Below are positions 34,747 to 43,370 of a stretch of 64,000 bases of DNA, one piece after another. A model generated the notes under the pieces. The model did not search any database and was not told the DNA's origin. It saw only the letters and a list, made by a program, of their open reading frames with translations. Source of the DNA: Bog-473 sp036502025 (GTDB lineage: Bacteria; Actinomycetota; Acidimicrobiia; Acidimicrobiales; RAAP-2); the NCBI GenBank assembly GCA_036502025.1, contig DASXZJ010000144.1:69851-133850 (forward strand). The letters are read 5' to 3'. The position numbers were made by a program, and so were the translations under genes. How positions within the stretch are numbered: the stretch's first letter is position 1; every line of letters begins with the position of its first letter.

Positions 34747-36828
34747 CTAGTCGAGTGACAAGTTCAGGGCGCGAGCAAGAGCTGGGCAAGGAGACACTCC
34801 CAAATCGTTGAGCATTCGATTAGCCCGCTCGAGTGTGCTGCGTGCCCGATAGATGTGACCCGTCTGAGCGTAAATTTCGGATGCCTGGAGGTAGTAGGTC
34901 TCCTCAAATGGCTCCGCTTCGATCAATCGTTCAAGCAATGTAAGCGATCGACTGAGATCTCCCTCGTCGAGGGATCTGGCGAGCAGAAACTCGAGCACGC
35001 GTACATAGAGGAGGGAGAGCGAATCTCGGCATGATCCCGTCCAATCGACATAGAGATCATCAGGAAGCAGCTTTCCGCAGTACGCGGCGATGGCGTCTTC
35101 AGCCAACTTAAATGTGTCTCCAGGGGAGCAATCCAGCGTCAGGGCCTGAGAAGCCAATTCTTCGAAGCGTGCGACATCCGTCGATGCTGACGAAGAGAGA
35201 CAAATGAAGCTCCCTTCGCGCTCAAGCAACTCTCCAAACGCGGTACGGATTCGCCACAAGATATTGCGCAGCCGCCGGCTACCGACCCCCGGCTCTGTCT
35301 CGGGCCACAAGAGCTCCACTAACTCGTCAACTGACACCTTTTTTCGGATTGCCAGGATTTTGATCGTCTGTGCGGCACGGCTTTGCGGAAATGCGACCTT
35401 CACTCCATTCCGCCACACGGTGAAGCCCCCCAACAGCGAGATACTCCATTCGGTCATTCCAATCCATGGCTCGTTGTCCACCCGGTTGGCCGGATTGCAC
35501 TCGTAATCAGATGCGACTGCTGTATCTTGAACCAGTGTCAGGATCGTGACGTCCCGAACTAGCTCTTGCTCCACCACCTTGGCCAATCCGAGCGCTCCCA
35601 TTGCTTCAAAGAGTCGACGGGCGTGCTCAAAATGAGACTGAGACTCCGCTGACCTGAGCGAAGCGGCGAGACGCACACCCATGCAGAGTTCAGCTTGTGC
35701 CTTGATCATGGGCGACCTGTCACTGTTGTCTGAAATCCCCTGCAGGGTCTCCACGGCCGGGCCCAGATCGGATTCAACCAACCCCTGAAGCAATTCCGTT
35801 GTTCGACTGAGGCACGCTACGACTTTCAGCGCGGGCTCGAGCGCATGAACCAGTCTGTATGCGTCGTTCTCTGACCCAGTTAGAAGAAACATGGCTCCCA
35901 TGAGGGGAGCCAAAAAGGCTGTGAAAGATCGAGCCGCCCCAATCTCAGGGATCGAATCCATTGCGGAGCGCAGCCAGGTACGCGTCATCGTCCGGCGGCC
36001 CGCCAGTAATTCGTTCAGAGCCATTGTCATTTGTGCTTCGATTTTTAGAATTGGGTTGCTACCCAATGCCGCTGGCAGTATCAGCGCAGACAGCTCTGGC
36101 GGATTGTCGGAATCACCCAGGATCACGCTGAGATATCCCGACATTGAGGTTGCATGGGCAGCAATGTCCACCAGCCCAACCTCATCGGCCAGAATCGCGG
36201 CCTCGCTCGCTAAGACTCGGGCCTCGGAGAAATTACAGGACGTCTGGGCGACCAGTGCCTGCACTAGGGCCGTTGCGGCCCGCAATGGTCGCTCGTCCAC
36301 CGTGTCTGCGCAGCAACGAGTCCAGTCACACCAACGATTTGTGAGCTCGTCAGAACCCGTCAGAACTGTGCCGGCCCCGATGACGTAGGCCACCTCCGGG
36401 GAAGGAGCAGAGGGATAGGACTGTTCGACGATCCGGGATACCGGTCCCGCAATGTCATTGACGGTGTCGACGACTAAGCCAGCGCAGAATCGGACGACAC
36501 CGTGCATGGCATGAGTCAGTGTTCCCAAATGGCCAGTTAACGATCCGACCGAGATCAAGGCAGCGGTCGTTTGATCGCGCGCCTCCTCATATTCGGCACT
36601 GAGGACGAAGCGAGCGGCCGCGTCCAGATGAGCGAGAACGCCTCCCACCGTGGCGTCGTTGCCGTGCGACCTTTCTCGATCGGTTATATGGTCCGTGTCA
36701 TCAATTCGAGACGAGCACCGTTCACGTCTAGCGCGCTCGTCCACCGCGACGACACTCGATTCTGAGCCGGTTGCGAGCTCGATGACTGATGCCGAGGTCC
36801 GCATGCCGCGGGTGTATTCGATTGCCAT
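34747..36828 (-). CDS. BTAD (SARP/AfsR-type) transcriptional regulator
   Basis: About 693 residues. The C-terminal 240 residues hold a winged-helix DNA-binding domain (MTEWSISLLGGFTVWRNGVKVAFPQSRAAQTIKILAIRKKVSVDELVELLWPE) followed by a bacterial transcriptional activation domain (SRSLTLLERLIEAEPFEETYYLQASEIYAQTGHIYRARSTLERANRML). The N-terminal 450 residues are helical and TPR-like, with no intact nucleotide-binding loop. This reverses the usual SARP order and matches MalT/BTAD chimeras. ATG 36828 has AGGGA upstream; the frame is open to a GTG at 37002. Many codons end in A or T, unlike neighbours outside the accessory stretch. Placed between the GH16 and CAP genes, it is their likely regulator (inference). 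Confidence 0.78.
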   Translation of the reverse strand: MAIEYTRGMRTSASVIELATGSESSVVAVDERARRERCSSRIDDTDHITDRERSHGNDATVGGVLAHLDAAARFVLSAEYEEARDQTTAALISVGSLTGHLGTLTHAMHGVVRFCAGLVVDTVNDIAGPVSRIVEQSYPSAPSPEVAYVIGAGTVLTGSDELTNRWCDWTRCCADTVDERPLRAATALVQALVAQTSCNFSEARVLASEAAILADEVGLVDIAAHATSMSGYLSVILGDSDNPPELSALILPAALGSNPILKIEAQMTMALNELLAGRRTMTRTWLRSAMDSIPEIGAARSFTAFLAPLMGAMFLLTGSENDAYRLVHALEPALKVVACLSRTTELLQGLVESDLGPAVETLQGISDNSDRSPMIKAQAELCMGVRLAASLRSAESQSHFEHARRLFEAMGALGLAKVVEQELVRDVTILTLVQDTAVASDYECNPANRVDNEPWIGMTEWSISLLGGFTVWRNGVKVAFPQSRAAQTIKILAIRKKVSVDELVELLWPETEPGVGSRRLRNILWRIRTAFGELLEREGSFICLSSSASTDVARFEELASQALTLDCSPGDTFKLAEDAIAAYCGKLLPDDLYVDWTGSCRDSLSLLYVRVLEFLLARSLDEGDLSRSLTLLERLIEAEPFEETYYLQASEIYAQTGHIYRARSTLERANRMLNDLGVSPCPALARALNLSLD

Positions 36829-37506
36829 TAGCGCTCGATCCCTGAGATAAGCCCAACCAACCGCAGGACGCTTCCTGGCGATCTTGCGAGGTCCGTATGG
36901 CGAACGTCGTGACACGTCCATCGGCGAGCGATCCCACTGGTGCGGGACACCTTGCCATCCGTCGAGATCGTCCCAGAACGGGCCGTCGACGGGTTGTGCC
37001 ACATCGATGACATGGACGCACTCTTGCCACAGATCCCTAAATCACCGCCGATTACCATGATGACTCCCGCCCGACCACGGCCCACCAAAGCTCCAATTTG
37101 AACCCCGTGTTGCACTTTACCAATGGGCGCGTCCCCGGCGCGTCCCATTCCAGGCAAAGATCATCGCGCCATTTGCGCTGTGCAACGGGTCAGCCATTCC
37201 ATCGACCAGCTTGCGAATATATCTCGGCACGTACACCGCAATAAACGAATAACTCCGTCGTTAGACAGATACGGACGGGTGCATAGTGTGACGCGCCCCT
37301 TCACGTCCAAGAGCGTGCGTTTGGTGGCCGCGGTGCCCCGATTTGGGCCGCCCGGAAGTCGATTGAAGTGCTCCGTTTCTCCGCATGTAGCTCTGGCGCA
37401 TAGCCGGATCCATTCCTGACCACCAGGATCCGCGAATCCCCGGCGGGACGCCCAGAAGATACGGCTTGGGGACAACCTTGAGACGACCATCCGGCATTAC
37501 ACAGGG
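36829..37506. other. Divergent region between the BTAD regulator and the CAP-like gene
   Basis: About 680 nt with no convincing gene. The minus-strand frame of the regulator stays open to 37002. A second minus frame (36828-37157) contains GRGRAGVIMVIGGDLGICGKS, which faintly recalls a P-loop. Promoters for both flanking genes must lie here; no clear -35/-10 pair or palindrome was picked out. Confidence 0.45.
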
Positions 37507-38937
37507 ATGCGGAAATTCCTTACGGTCCTCCTTCCGGCCGTCGTTGCCGTGGCCTGGTCAACCTCAGGCGTCGGCGCAACCGGCACGCTCCCACCCTCGA
37601 ACCCATTGACAAATATCGCTCCGAGCAGCAGCGACTATCTGACGTCAATCGACCACGCCAGGGCCCAAGAGAAGGTCGGACCAATGCCGGTATCCGAGGC
37701 CGTCATTGCCAGCTTGCCTATTCCCGAACAGGTCCTGATACTCGTAAACAACGAGCGACTTGATCGCGGGTTACCTGCGGTTTCCTACATGACCGCACAG
37801 CTCAATTCCTACGCTCAACAGGGTGCAAACGCTGGGGATGATCCGGGCTTTCCAACCACATTGAGTGGAGGAGAACCAATCACCTGGGGCGGCGCAATCT
37901 GGGCCGGTGGCATGACCAATGTTTTCGAAGCCGACTATTTGTGGATGTATGAAGACGGGTGGGGCGGACTGGCTTCCCTCACTTCGAATATCGCCTGTTT
38001 GATCCCACTCGGCTCTGGGTGCTGGGGACATCGGGACATAATTGTGCATCCCTTCAGCAGCTGCAACGGCGGCGGTGCTCCGACCATTTCGATGGGCGCT
38101 GCATTCTCATCCTCCGGATATTCCGGCGGATCTATAGCCGCCGTGATGATGAGCACGTGTGGCCCCCCTCCCTCAGACGTCACCCTCTCTTGGGATCAGG
38201 TTGCCGGATCTCTGATGGCCGGCACACTCGTAGTTGGCGTGGCTACCAATGCGGGCGGACAGGGATATTGGGAAGCGGAAGCCAACGGTTCGGTGGGGAA
38301 CTTTGATGGCGCGGCCGCCTTTGGCTCAATGGCGGGCCATGTACTCAATTCACCCATTGTCGGGATCGCTTCGACCACCGGCGGTGATGGCTACTGGCTG
38401 GTAGCCGCCGACGGTGGAATCTTCTCGTTTGGCGATGCGAAGTTCTACGGTTCGACGGGCTCGATCCGCCTTAACCAGCCGATAGTGGGTATCGCTGCCA
38501 CACGGGATGGCGGCGGTTACTGGTTGGTGGCAGCCGATGGTGGCATCTTCAGCTTCGGTGATGCGACCTTTCATGGAAGCACGGGGGCAATCCACCTCAA
38601 TCAACCCATCGTCGGAATGGCGGCGGACCCTGGAACCGGCGGGTATTGGCTGGTCGCATCCGATGGGGGAATATTCAGTTTCGCGGCACCATTCTTTGGC
38701 AGCACGGGAGCCCTCCATCTGGTCAAGCCGATCGTCGGAATGGCCGTATCAGGTGGCGGTCGTGGATACCGATTCGTCGCGGCTGATGGAGGCGTCTTCT
38801 CATTCGGTCAAGCCCCGTTCGACGGATCCATGAGCGGTCAGTCGTTGGCATCTGCCATTGTCGGCATCGCCACCGAGATCACTACAAACGGATACTGGCT
38901 AGTTGCCGGCAACGGGGACGTCTTTTCCTTCACCTGA
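37507..38937 (+). CDS. Exported CAP-like protein with 42-residue repeats
   Basis: A 476-residue exported protein. A signal peptide (MRKFLTVLLPAVVAVAWSTSGVGA) is followed by a CAP/SCP-like domain (about 70-220): IPEQVLILVNNERLDRGLPAV, LNSYAQQGANAGDDPGFP, and a late GHRDIIVHP block matching the 'H-R-xxLL' strand of CAP proteins. The C-terminal half has about five 42-residue repeats (GYWLVAADGGIFSFGDAKFYGSTGSIRLNQPIVGIAA and variants). CAP domains bind lipids or act on cell-wall targets in bacteria; the reaction is unknown. The ATG has only a weak upstream site. The gene is co-oriented with the sedolisin gene. Confidence 0.8.
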   Translation: MRKFLTVLLPAVVAVAWSTSGVGATGTLPPSNPLTNIAPSSSDYLTSIDHARAQEKVGPMPVSEAVIASLPIPEQVLILVNNERLDRGLPAVSYMTAQLNSYAQQGANAGDDPGFPTTLSGGEPITWGGAIWAGGMTNVFEADYLWMYEDGWGGLASLTSNIACLIPLGSGCWGHRDIIVHPFSSCNGGGAPTISMGAAFSSSGYSGGSIAAVMMSTCGPPPSDVTLSWDQVAGSLMAGTLVVGVATNAGGQGYWEAEANGSVGNFDGAAAFGSMAGHVLNSPIVGIASTTGGDGYWLVAADGGIFSFGDAKFYGSTGSIRLNQPIVGIAATRDGGGYWLVAADGGIFSFGDATFHGSTGAIHLNQPIVGMAADPGTGGYWLVASDGGIFSFAAPFFGSTGALHLVKPIVGMAVSGGGRGYRFVAADGGVFSFGQAPFDGSMSGQSLASAIVGIATEITTNGYWLVAGNGDVFSFT

Positions 38938-39351
38938 GTTGGCGTGCTGAAGCTCGATTCGCAACGGGCCGCACATTTCCTTCCTCCCGATCCGAAGAGG
39001 ACCCCGGCTCCAGTGACAACGCCTCCGATCACCCAACGCTCCGCTTGACCTCCAGCGCTGAACCCGGAGCTCACTGATCCTTCGCTCCGATGATCGCGAG
39101 ACGAGCGCGTGCCGAACACGCCAACTGGCCAGCTGGCACTCCGATGACGCCCCGCCCTAGCTGTGACCAGTGGGACAGGAGAGGGACGCTCCTGGGATTG
39201 CCCCTCGGTACACCTTGGATGTGAAACATCGTGCCCGTTCCAGCGCCCTGTGAGTTTGTATGCGCACGGCGAGTATCGACTCACTGTAACGAGCCGATCG
39301 CCTTTTGCAACGAGTTGATGTTTGCCCAAGGAGAAACGGCAAAGGCGGATC
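38938..39351. other. Gap before the sedolisin gene
   Basis: 414 nt with no supported gene. A near-palindrome with core CTGGCCAG lies at 39121-39136, and CAGGAG/CTCCTG flank a 7-nt loop near 39176-39194. AAGGAG at 39328-39333 precedes a TTG in the same frame as the sedolisin, but is too far from the preferred ATG. Confidence 0.4.
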
Positions 39352-42300
39352 ATGCATAGATACGGCACGGCGGCAACTCCGGATCGAGCGTCGTTGGCGC
39401 ACAGCTCTCGCCAGCGGGTGCGTGAATTGGGCGGCGCTCGACGTCCCGTGCGATTCGTAGCACTGGTCGTCGCCTTGCTCGTCGTAACCTCAGTGCTTTC
39501 CGTATCCACTTCAATGGCGGCGGACGTACTCGGCGCCTCCGTTCGCTTGCCTGCAGCTTCCGTTCCCCTCCCCCATGGTTCCTCGATCGAGGGCGAGGTG
39601 GGTTCCTCCGATATCCTCAACGGCGAGATCGCCCTCGCACCGGCCAACACATCGGACCTCTCCGCGTATGCCTCTGCGGTGTCGACGCCGGGGAATGTTG
39701 CGTTTCACAGGTTCCTATCGTCGTCAACCTTCGCGCAACGCTTCGGCGCAACCACGCCAATCCTCTCGGCGACTGAGACGTGGCTCAAGTCGTCAGGTCT
39801 GTCAGGGGTTTCCGTTGATCCCGACCACCTGTTTGTGCACTTCAGCGGTGCCGCCGGGCTTATTTCGTCGGTTCTCGGCATTGCGCTGGACAAGCTCAAA
39901 CTAGCGAGCGGTTCGCAGGGCATAGCACCGATCGGAAATCCCCTCGTTCCATCCGATCTGTCATCGCATGTCAAGGGCGTGTTAGGACTCGACACGGTCG
40001 AGAGACCGAGAGACTTCATGGTCAAAGACCCCGACGTACCTCACCCTATGAGCGTGGCCCAACAGCCCAGCGCTAACCAGTCTCATGCGCTGACCAACTC
40101 GGCCAGCTCTTCACCGGATGCCAGCTGCAACGGGGCCGCCGCACTCAGCGCCGCCGGGGCGCTGAGCGCGCAGCAACTCGCCAATCTCTATGGGTTCAGC
40201 TCCCTGTACGGTCAGGGCCGGGTTGGCGCTGGCGTTACGGTGGGCTTGGTCGAGTTCGAGCCGTATTCACCGTCCGACATTGACACCTATCTCGCCTGCT
40301 ACGGCGTCAATCCGCAGGTGACCAACACCAACGTGGATGGCGGACCCGGGAACGGACCGGGGGCCGGCGAAGCGGCCATGGACATAGAGGTCGTCGCGGG
40401 TCTCGCCCCACAAAGTCACATCTCGGTGTACCAGGGCGTTGCTGCCGCCAACGCGTCCGATGCCAGCTACCTCGACGTCTACCAGAGAATCGCCGACGAC
40501 GACACGGCCAGGGTGATCTCAACTTCCTGGGGTGAATGCGAGCCCGAAGCTGACCCGGCGTTGCTTACGTCGGAGAACACCATCTTCGAGCAAATGGCAG
40601 TCCAGGGTCAATCGATGTTCGCCGCGTCGGGTGATTCGGGCTCTGAGGCATGTTTCGTCTCTTCGGATGCGGCCGACACTGGCTTGGCCGTCACCGATCC
40701 AGCGTCCCAGCCGTACGTGACCGGAGTCGGGGGCGTCACCGTAACCCCGGCAGGGGCCGGATATGAGCAGACCACCTGGAACAACTGTCAGGCCAGGTCC
40801 TTCGCCAGCTGCGCCGACGGTGCCATTGGCGGTGCCAGCGGAGGCGGCCTCTCGGCCGAATGGAACAGACCGGCGTGGCAAAGCCTCGCTCCGGCGGGTG
40901 TGAACAACAGCCGGGAGGTTCCCGACGTCTCGGCCTCCGCTGACCCTCACCATGGCGATGCCATTGTTTGGGCCGGAGGTTGGATACCCATCGCCGGCAC
41001 GAGTGCCGCCGCTCCTCTGTGGGCCGCCGCGACGGCACTTGTGGACCAGGGTTGTGGCTCGCCAGTTGGATTCGCTGCTCCGGCCCTCTACGCCCGGCCC
41101 GGAGCGACCAGCGACGTCACCTCGGGTAATAACGACTACACCGACACCCACAATGGTTCCTACCCAGCCGGTACCGGTTACGACATGGCAACCGGATTAG
41201 GGGTTCCCAGCGGAACGAGCTTGGCCTCTGCACTCGAACCCATTGGTTGTCCTTCGATCTCCGGCCTTTCGGTCGGTTCCGGCCCAGCATCGGGAGGGAC
41301 TGTCGTCACCATTAGCGGTGTCAACTTGGCGGATGCCTCCGACGTCATGTTTGGTGCGAATAGGGCAGCTTTCACGGTCAACGCTTCGGCATCTACGCTC
41401 ACCGCCGTCACTCCAGCCAACGGTCCCGGCTCCGTGGCCGTCACGATCACCACCCCGGCCGGCACAAGCGCGGCGTCCAGTGCGGCGACATTCGCGGTGA
41501 CGAGCGCCGTTCCCGAACCGGTCATCAGCGTGGTCACGCCCAACGGAGCCCCGCTCTCTGGTCGACCCCAGGTGAACGTAACCGGCTCAGGATTCATGCA
41601 CGCCACCGCCGTCTACGTGGGGACTGCCTCTGCGACCTTCACTGTGCAGTCGGACTCCTCGCTCGTCATGACGGCACCAGCCGTGCCAGAAGCTGAGGTT
41701 GTCGATGTAACGGTGGCTGGTCCGGGGGGAACGTCCGAGCGCAGCGCGGCTGATCTCTTTTACTATGACACCTTCGTTTCACTCAACTACGTCCATGGCT
41801 ATACCGCGGCCAGTTCCGACGGCGACGTCTACACCATCGGTGAGGCCCCGTACTATGGCTCGATGTTGGGCCGACATCTCTCGGCACCCATTGTCGGAAT
41901 GGCCACAACGCCAGGTCAGGGTGGGTACTGGCTCGCGGCGTCCGACGGAGGGATCTTCGCCTTCGGCGATGCTGCCTTCTACGGCTCCGTTGGAGGCGAG
42001 CATCTCAACGAACCCATCGTCGGGATGGCTGCTTCGTCGGATGGCCGGGGCTATTGGGAGGTCGCGTCTGACGGAGGAATCTTTGCGTTCGGCGACGCCA
42101 GCTTTCATGGGAGCACGGGATCGATCCACCTCAACCAACCCATTGTCGGCATGGCCGCCACACCCGACGGCCAGGGGTATTGGTTGGTGGCTTCCGATGG
42201 AGGGATCTTCTCGTTCGGTGATGCACGGTTCTTCGGGTCTACCGGAGCTCTTCACCTTGATAGACCGATCGAGTCGATGGCTGCCATGCCCGACGGTGGC

Positions 42301-42564
42301 GGTTACTGGTTGATGGCGTCAGACGGCGGCATATTCGCCTTTGGTGACGCCGCCTTCTATGGGTCAGCGGCCGGTCGTGGTGGTATCTGGACAACCATGG
42401 CCGTCGCTCCGCCCGGCGTTGGTTACATGCTGATGTCCGCAACCGGCACCGGCCTCGCCTGTGGACACGGCATTTACATCATCGGCCCAGGATGGGGCGC
42501 CATCAATCCGACCGCACCGCTAATCGGCATGAGTTTTTACACGACCGCATCTGCGTCCAGTTGA
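39352..42564 (+). CDS. Exported sedolisin (S53) protease with IPT domains and 42-residue repeats
   Basis: A 1070-residue exported pro-protease. After a long N-region and signal helix (VRFVALVVALLVVTSVLSVSTSMA) comes a pro-kumamolisin prodomain (about 70-225). The S53 domain (about 260-630) has Glu340 and Asp344 in GEAAMDIEV, the oxyanion Asp428 in ASGDSGS and Ser551 in AGTSAAAP, so the triad is complete. The calcium-site region NDYTDTHNGSYPAGTGYDMATGLG is present. Two IPT/TIG domains (about 630-800) and six 42-residue repeats (about 810-1015) follow. Sedolisins work at acid pH, hinting at an acidic habitat. ATG 39352 is chosen; a TTG at 39322 is the alternative. Confidence 0.9.
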   Translation: MHRYGTAATPDRASLAHSSRQRVRELGGARRPVRFVALVVALLVVTSVLSVSTSMAADVLGASVRLPAASVPLPHGSSIEGEVGSSDILNGEIALAPANTSDLSAYASAVSTPGNVAFHRFLSSSTFAQRFGATTPILSATETWLKSSGLSGVSVDPDHLFVHFSGAAGLISSVLGIALDKLKLASGSQGIAPIGNPLVPSDLSSHVKGVLGLDTVERPRDFMVKDPDVPHPMSVAQQPSANQSHALTNSASSSPDASCNGAAALSAAGALSAQQLANLYGFSSLYGQGRVGAGVTVGLVEFEPYSPSDIDTYLACYGVNPQVTNTNVDGGPGNGPGAGEAAMDIEVVAGLAPQSHISVYQGVAAANASDASYLDVYQRIADDDTARVISTSWGECEPEADPALLTSENTIFEQMAVQGQSMFAASGDSGSEACFVSSDAADTGLAVTDPASQPYVTGVGGVTVTPAGAGYEQTTWNNCQARSFASCADGAIGGASGGGLSAEWNRPAWQSLAPAGVNNSREVPDVSASADPHHGDAIVWAGGWIPIAGTSAAAPLWAAATALVDQGCGSPVGFAAPALYARPGATSDVTSGNNDYTDTHNGSYPAGTGYDMATGLGVPSGTSLASALEPIGCPSISGLSVGSGPASGGTVVTISGVNLADASDVMFGANRAAFTVNASASTLTAVTPANGPGSVAVTITTPAGTSAASSAATFAVTSAVPEPVISVVTPNGAPLSGRPQVNVTGSGFMHATAVYVGTASATFTVQSDSSLVMTAPAVPEAEVVDVTVAGPGGTSERSAADLFYYDTFVSLNYVHGYTAASSDGDVYTIGEAPYYGSMLGRHLSAPIVGMATTPGQGGYWLAASDGGIFAFGDAAFYGSVGGEHLNEPIVGMAASSDGRGYWEVASDGGIFAFGDASFHGSTGSIHLNQPIVGMAATPDGQGYWLVASDGGIFSFGDARFFGSTGALHLDRPIESMAAMPDGGGYWLMASDGGIFAFGDAAFYGSAAGRGGIWTTMAVAPPGVGYMLMSATGTGLACGHGIYIIGPGWGAINPTAPLIGMSFYTTASASS

Positions 42565-42584
42565 CGCCCTCTGGGAGGGACAAC

Positions 42585-43370
42585 ATGACAACCCTATGGT
42601 GCACTGCTGGCAGAACCCGCTTGTCTTCGAGTACCTCTGCCGACTGGTGGGCACTGTGGAACCTCAAGTGCTGTGGCAAGACCGACGGAATCCACGCGGG
42701 TAGCTGTCCACTCGTCGCACGCGCCCAGTCGATAAACGCTCGAGCCGCAGGCGCTCGTCGTACCGAGCGTACCGAGTGTCTGATCGACCTCCTGGTAATG
42801 CTGTGCGGATCGCTCTGGGCCTACAAGGTCACCTGCGTCCCGGCGGAGTTGGCCGCATCGTATTTTGCGCGGCCTGAATCCGTCGATCTGGAAACCCGAA
42901 TTGAGGTGTCGACCATCGCGCGCCTCCACCCCGGCCAAGACATGCTCGACACTCCGAGGAACGCCTTGAACCGCTGGTCGTCGAAGGCATCGGAATTCGA
43001 GCGTGACTGGGGGCACACAATCCCCGCCGAGTGGAAGGAGCTGGGCATCTTGGCTGTGCATCTCCTCAGTCACTGCCGCAGTTGTATGAGCGGTGGGCGT
43101 AGCGATGAAAGGCATGCGACCACGAGCGCGTCGACATCGAGCTCAGACTGGGCCACGATCTTCACAGACGGTTCGCGTTCAGTGAGGCGCAACGCTTTGT
43201 CGGATTCGTTTGACTTGTCGGCGCCGAGTCGAGATTGCCGGACCTTTCCGACGTGCCCGACCGTGACACGGCGCCGTGTGAACGCGAATGTCAACCGCGG
43301 CGCAGTCGGAGCCACAACAACGGGAACGCATCCGCGCCTCATTGGGTTGGGCGAACTCGGGGACTCCTGA
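42585..43370 (+). CDS. Protein of unknown function coupled to the histidine kinase
   Basis: A 261-residue frame that I do not recognise. Support: GGGAGGGA six bases before the ATG, mostly G/C third positions in its middle part, and a stop that abuts the kinase start (TGAATG), implying coupled translation. The middle (ECLIDLLVMLCGSLWAYKVTCVPAELAASYF, then EFERDWGHTIPAEWKELGILAVHLLSHCRSC) looks like helical protein with several Cys. The ends are Ser/Arg-rich and look less coding. It could be a sensor partner of the kinase or a decayed gene; a different frame at 42596-42703 also looks protein-like. Confidence 0.42.
   Translation: MTTLWCTAGRTRLSSSTSADWWALWNLKCCGKTDGIHAGSCPLVARAQSINARAAGARRTERTECLIDLLVMLCGSLWAYKVTCVPAELAASYFARPESVDLETRIEVSTIARLHPGQDMLDTPRNALNRWSSKASEFERDWGHTIPAEWKELGILAVHLLSHCRSCMSGGRSDERHATTSASTSSSDWATIFTDGSRSVRRNALSDSFDLSAPSRDCRTFPTCPTVTRRRVNANVNRGAVGATTTGTHPRLIGLGELGDS

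Noticed and set aside
38838..39650. 270-codon minus-strand frame
   Set aside because: Runs antisense through the ends of two clear genes, is Arg/Ser/Thr-rich and matches no family.
32201..43370. A genomic island integrated at tRNA-Gly
   Set aside because: No integrase, no repeated tRNA 3' end, and the 3' end of the tRNA points away from the accessory genes.
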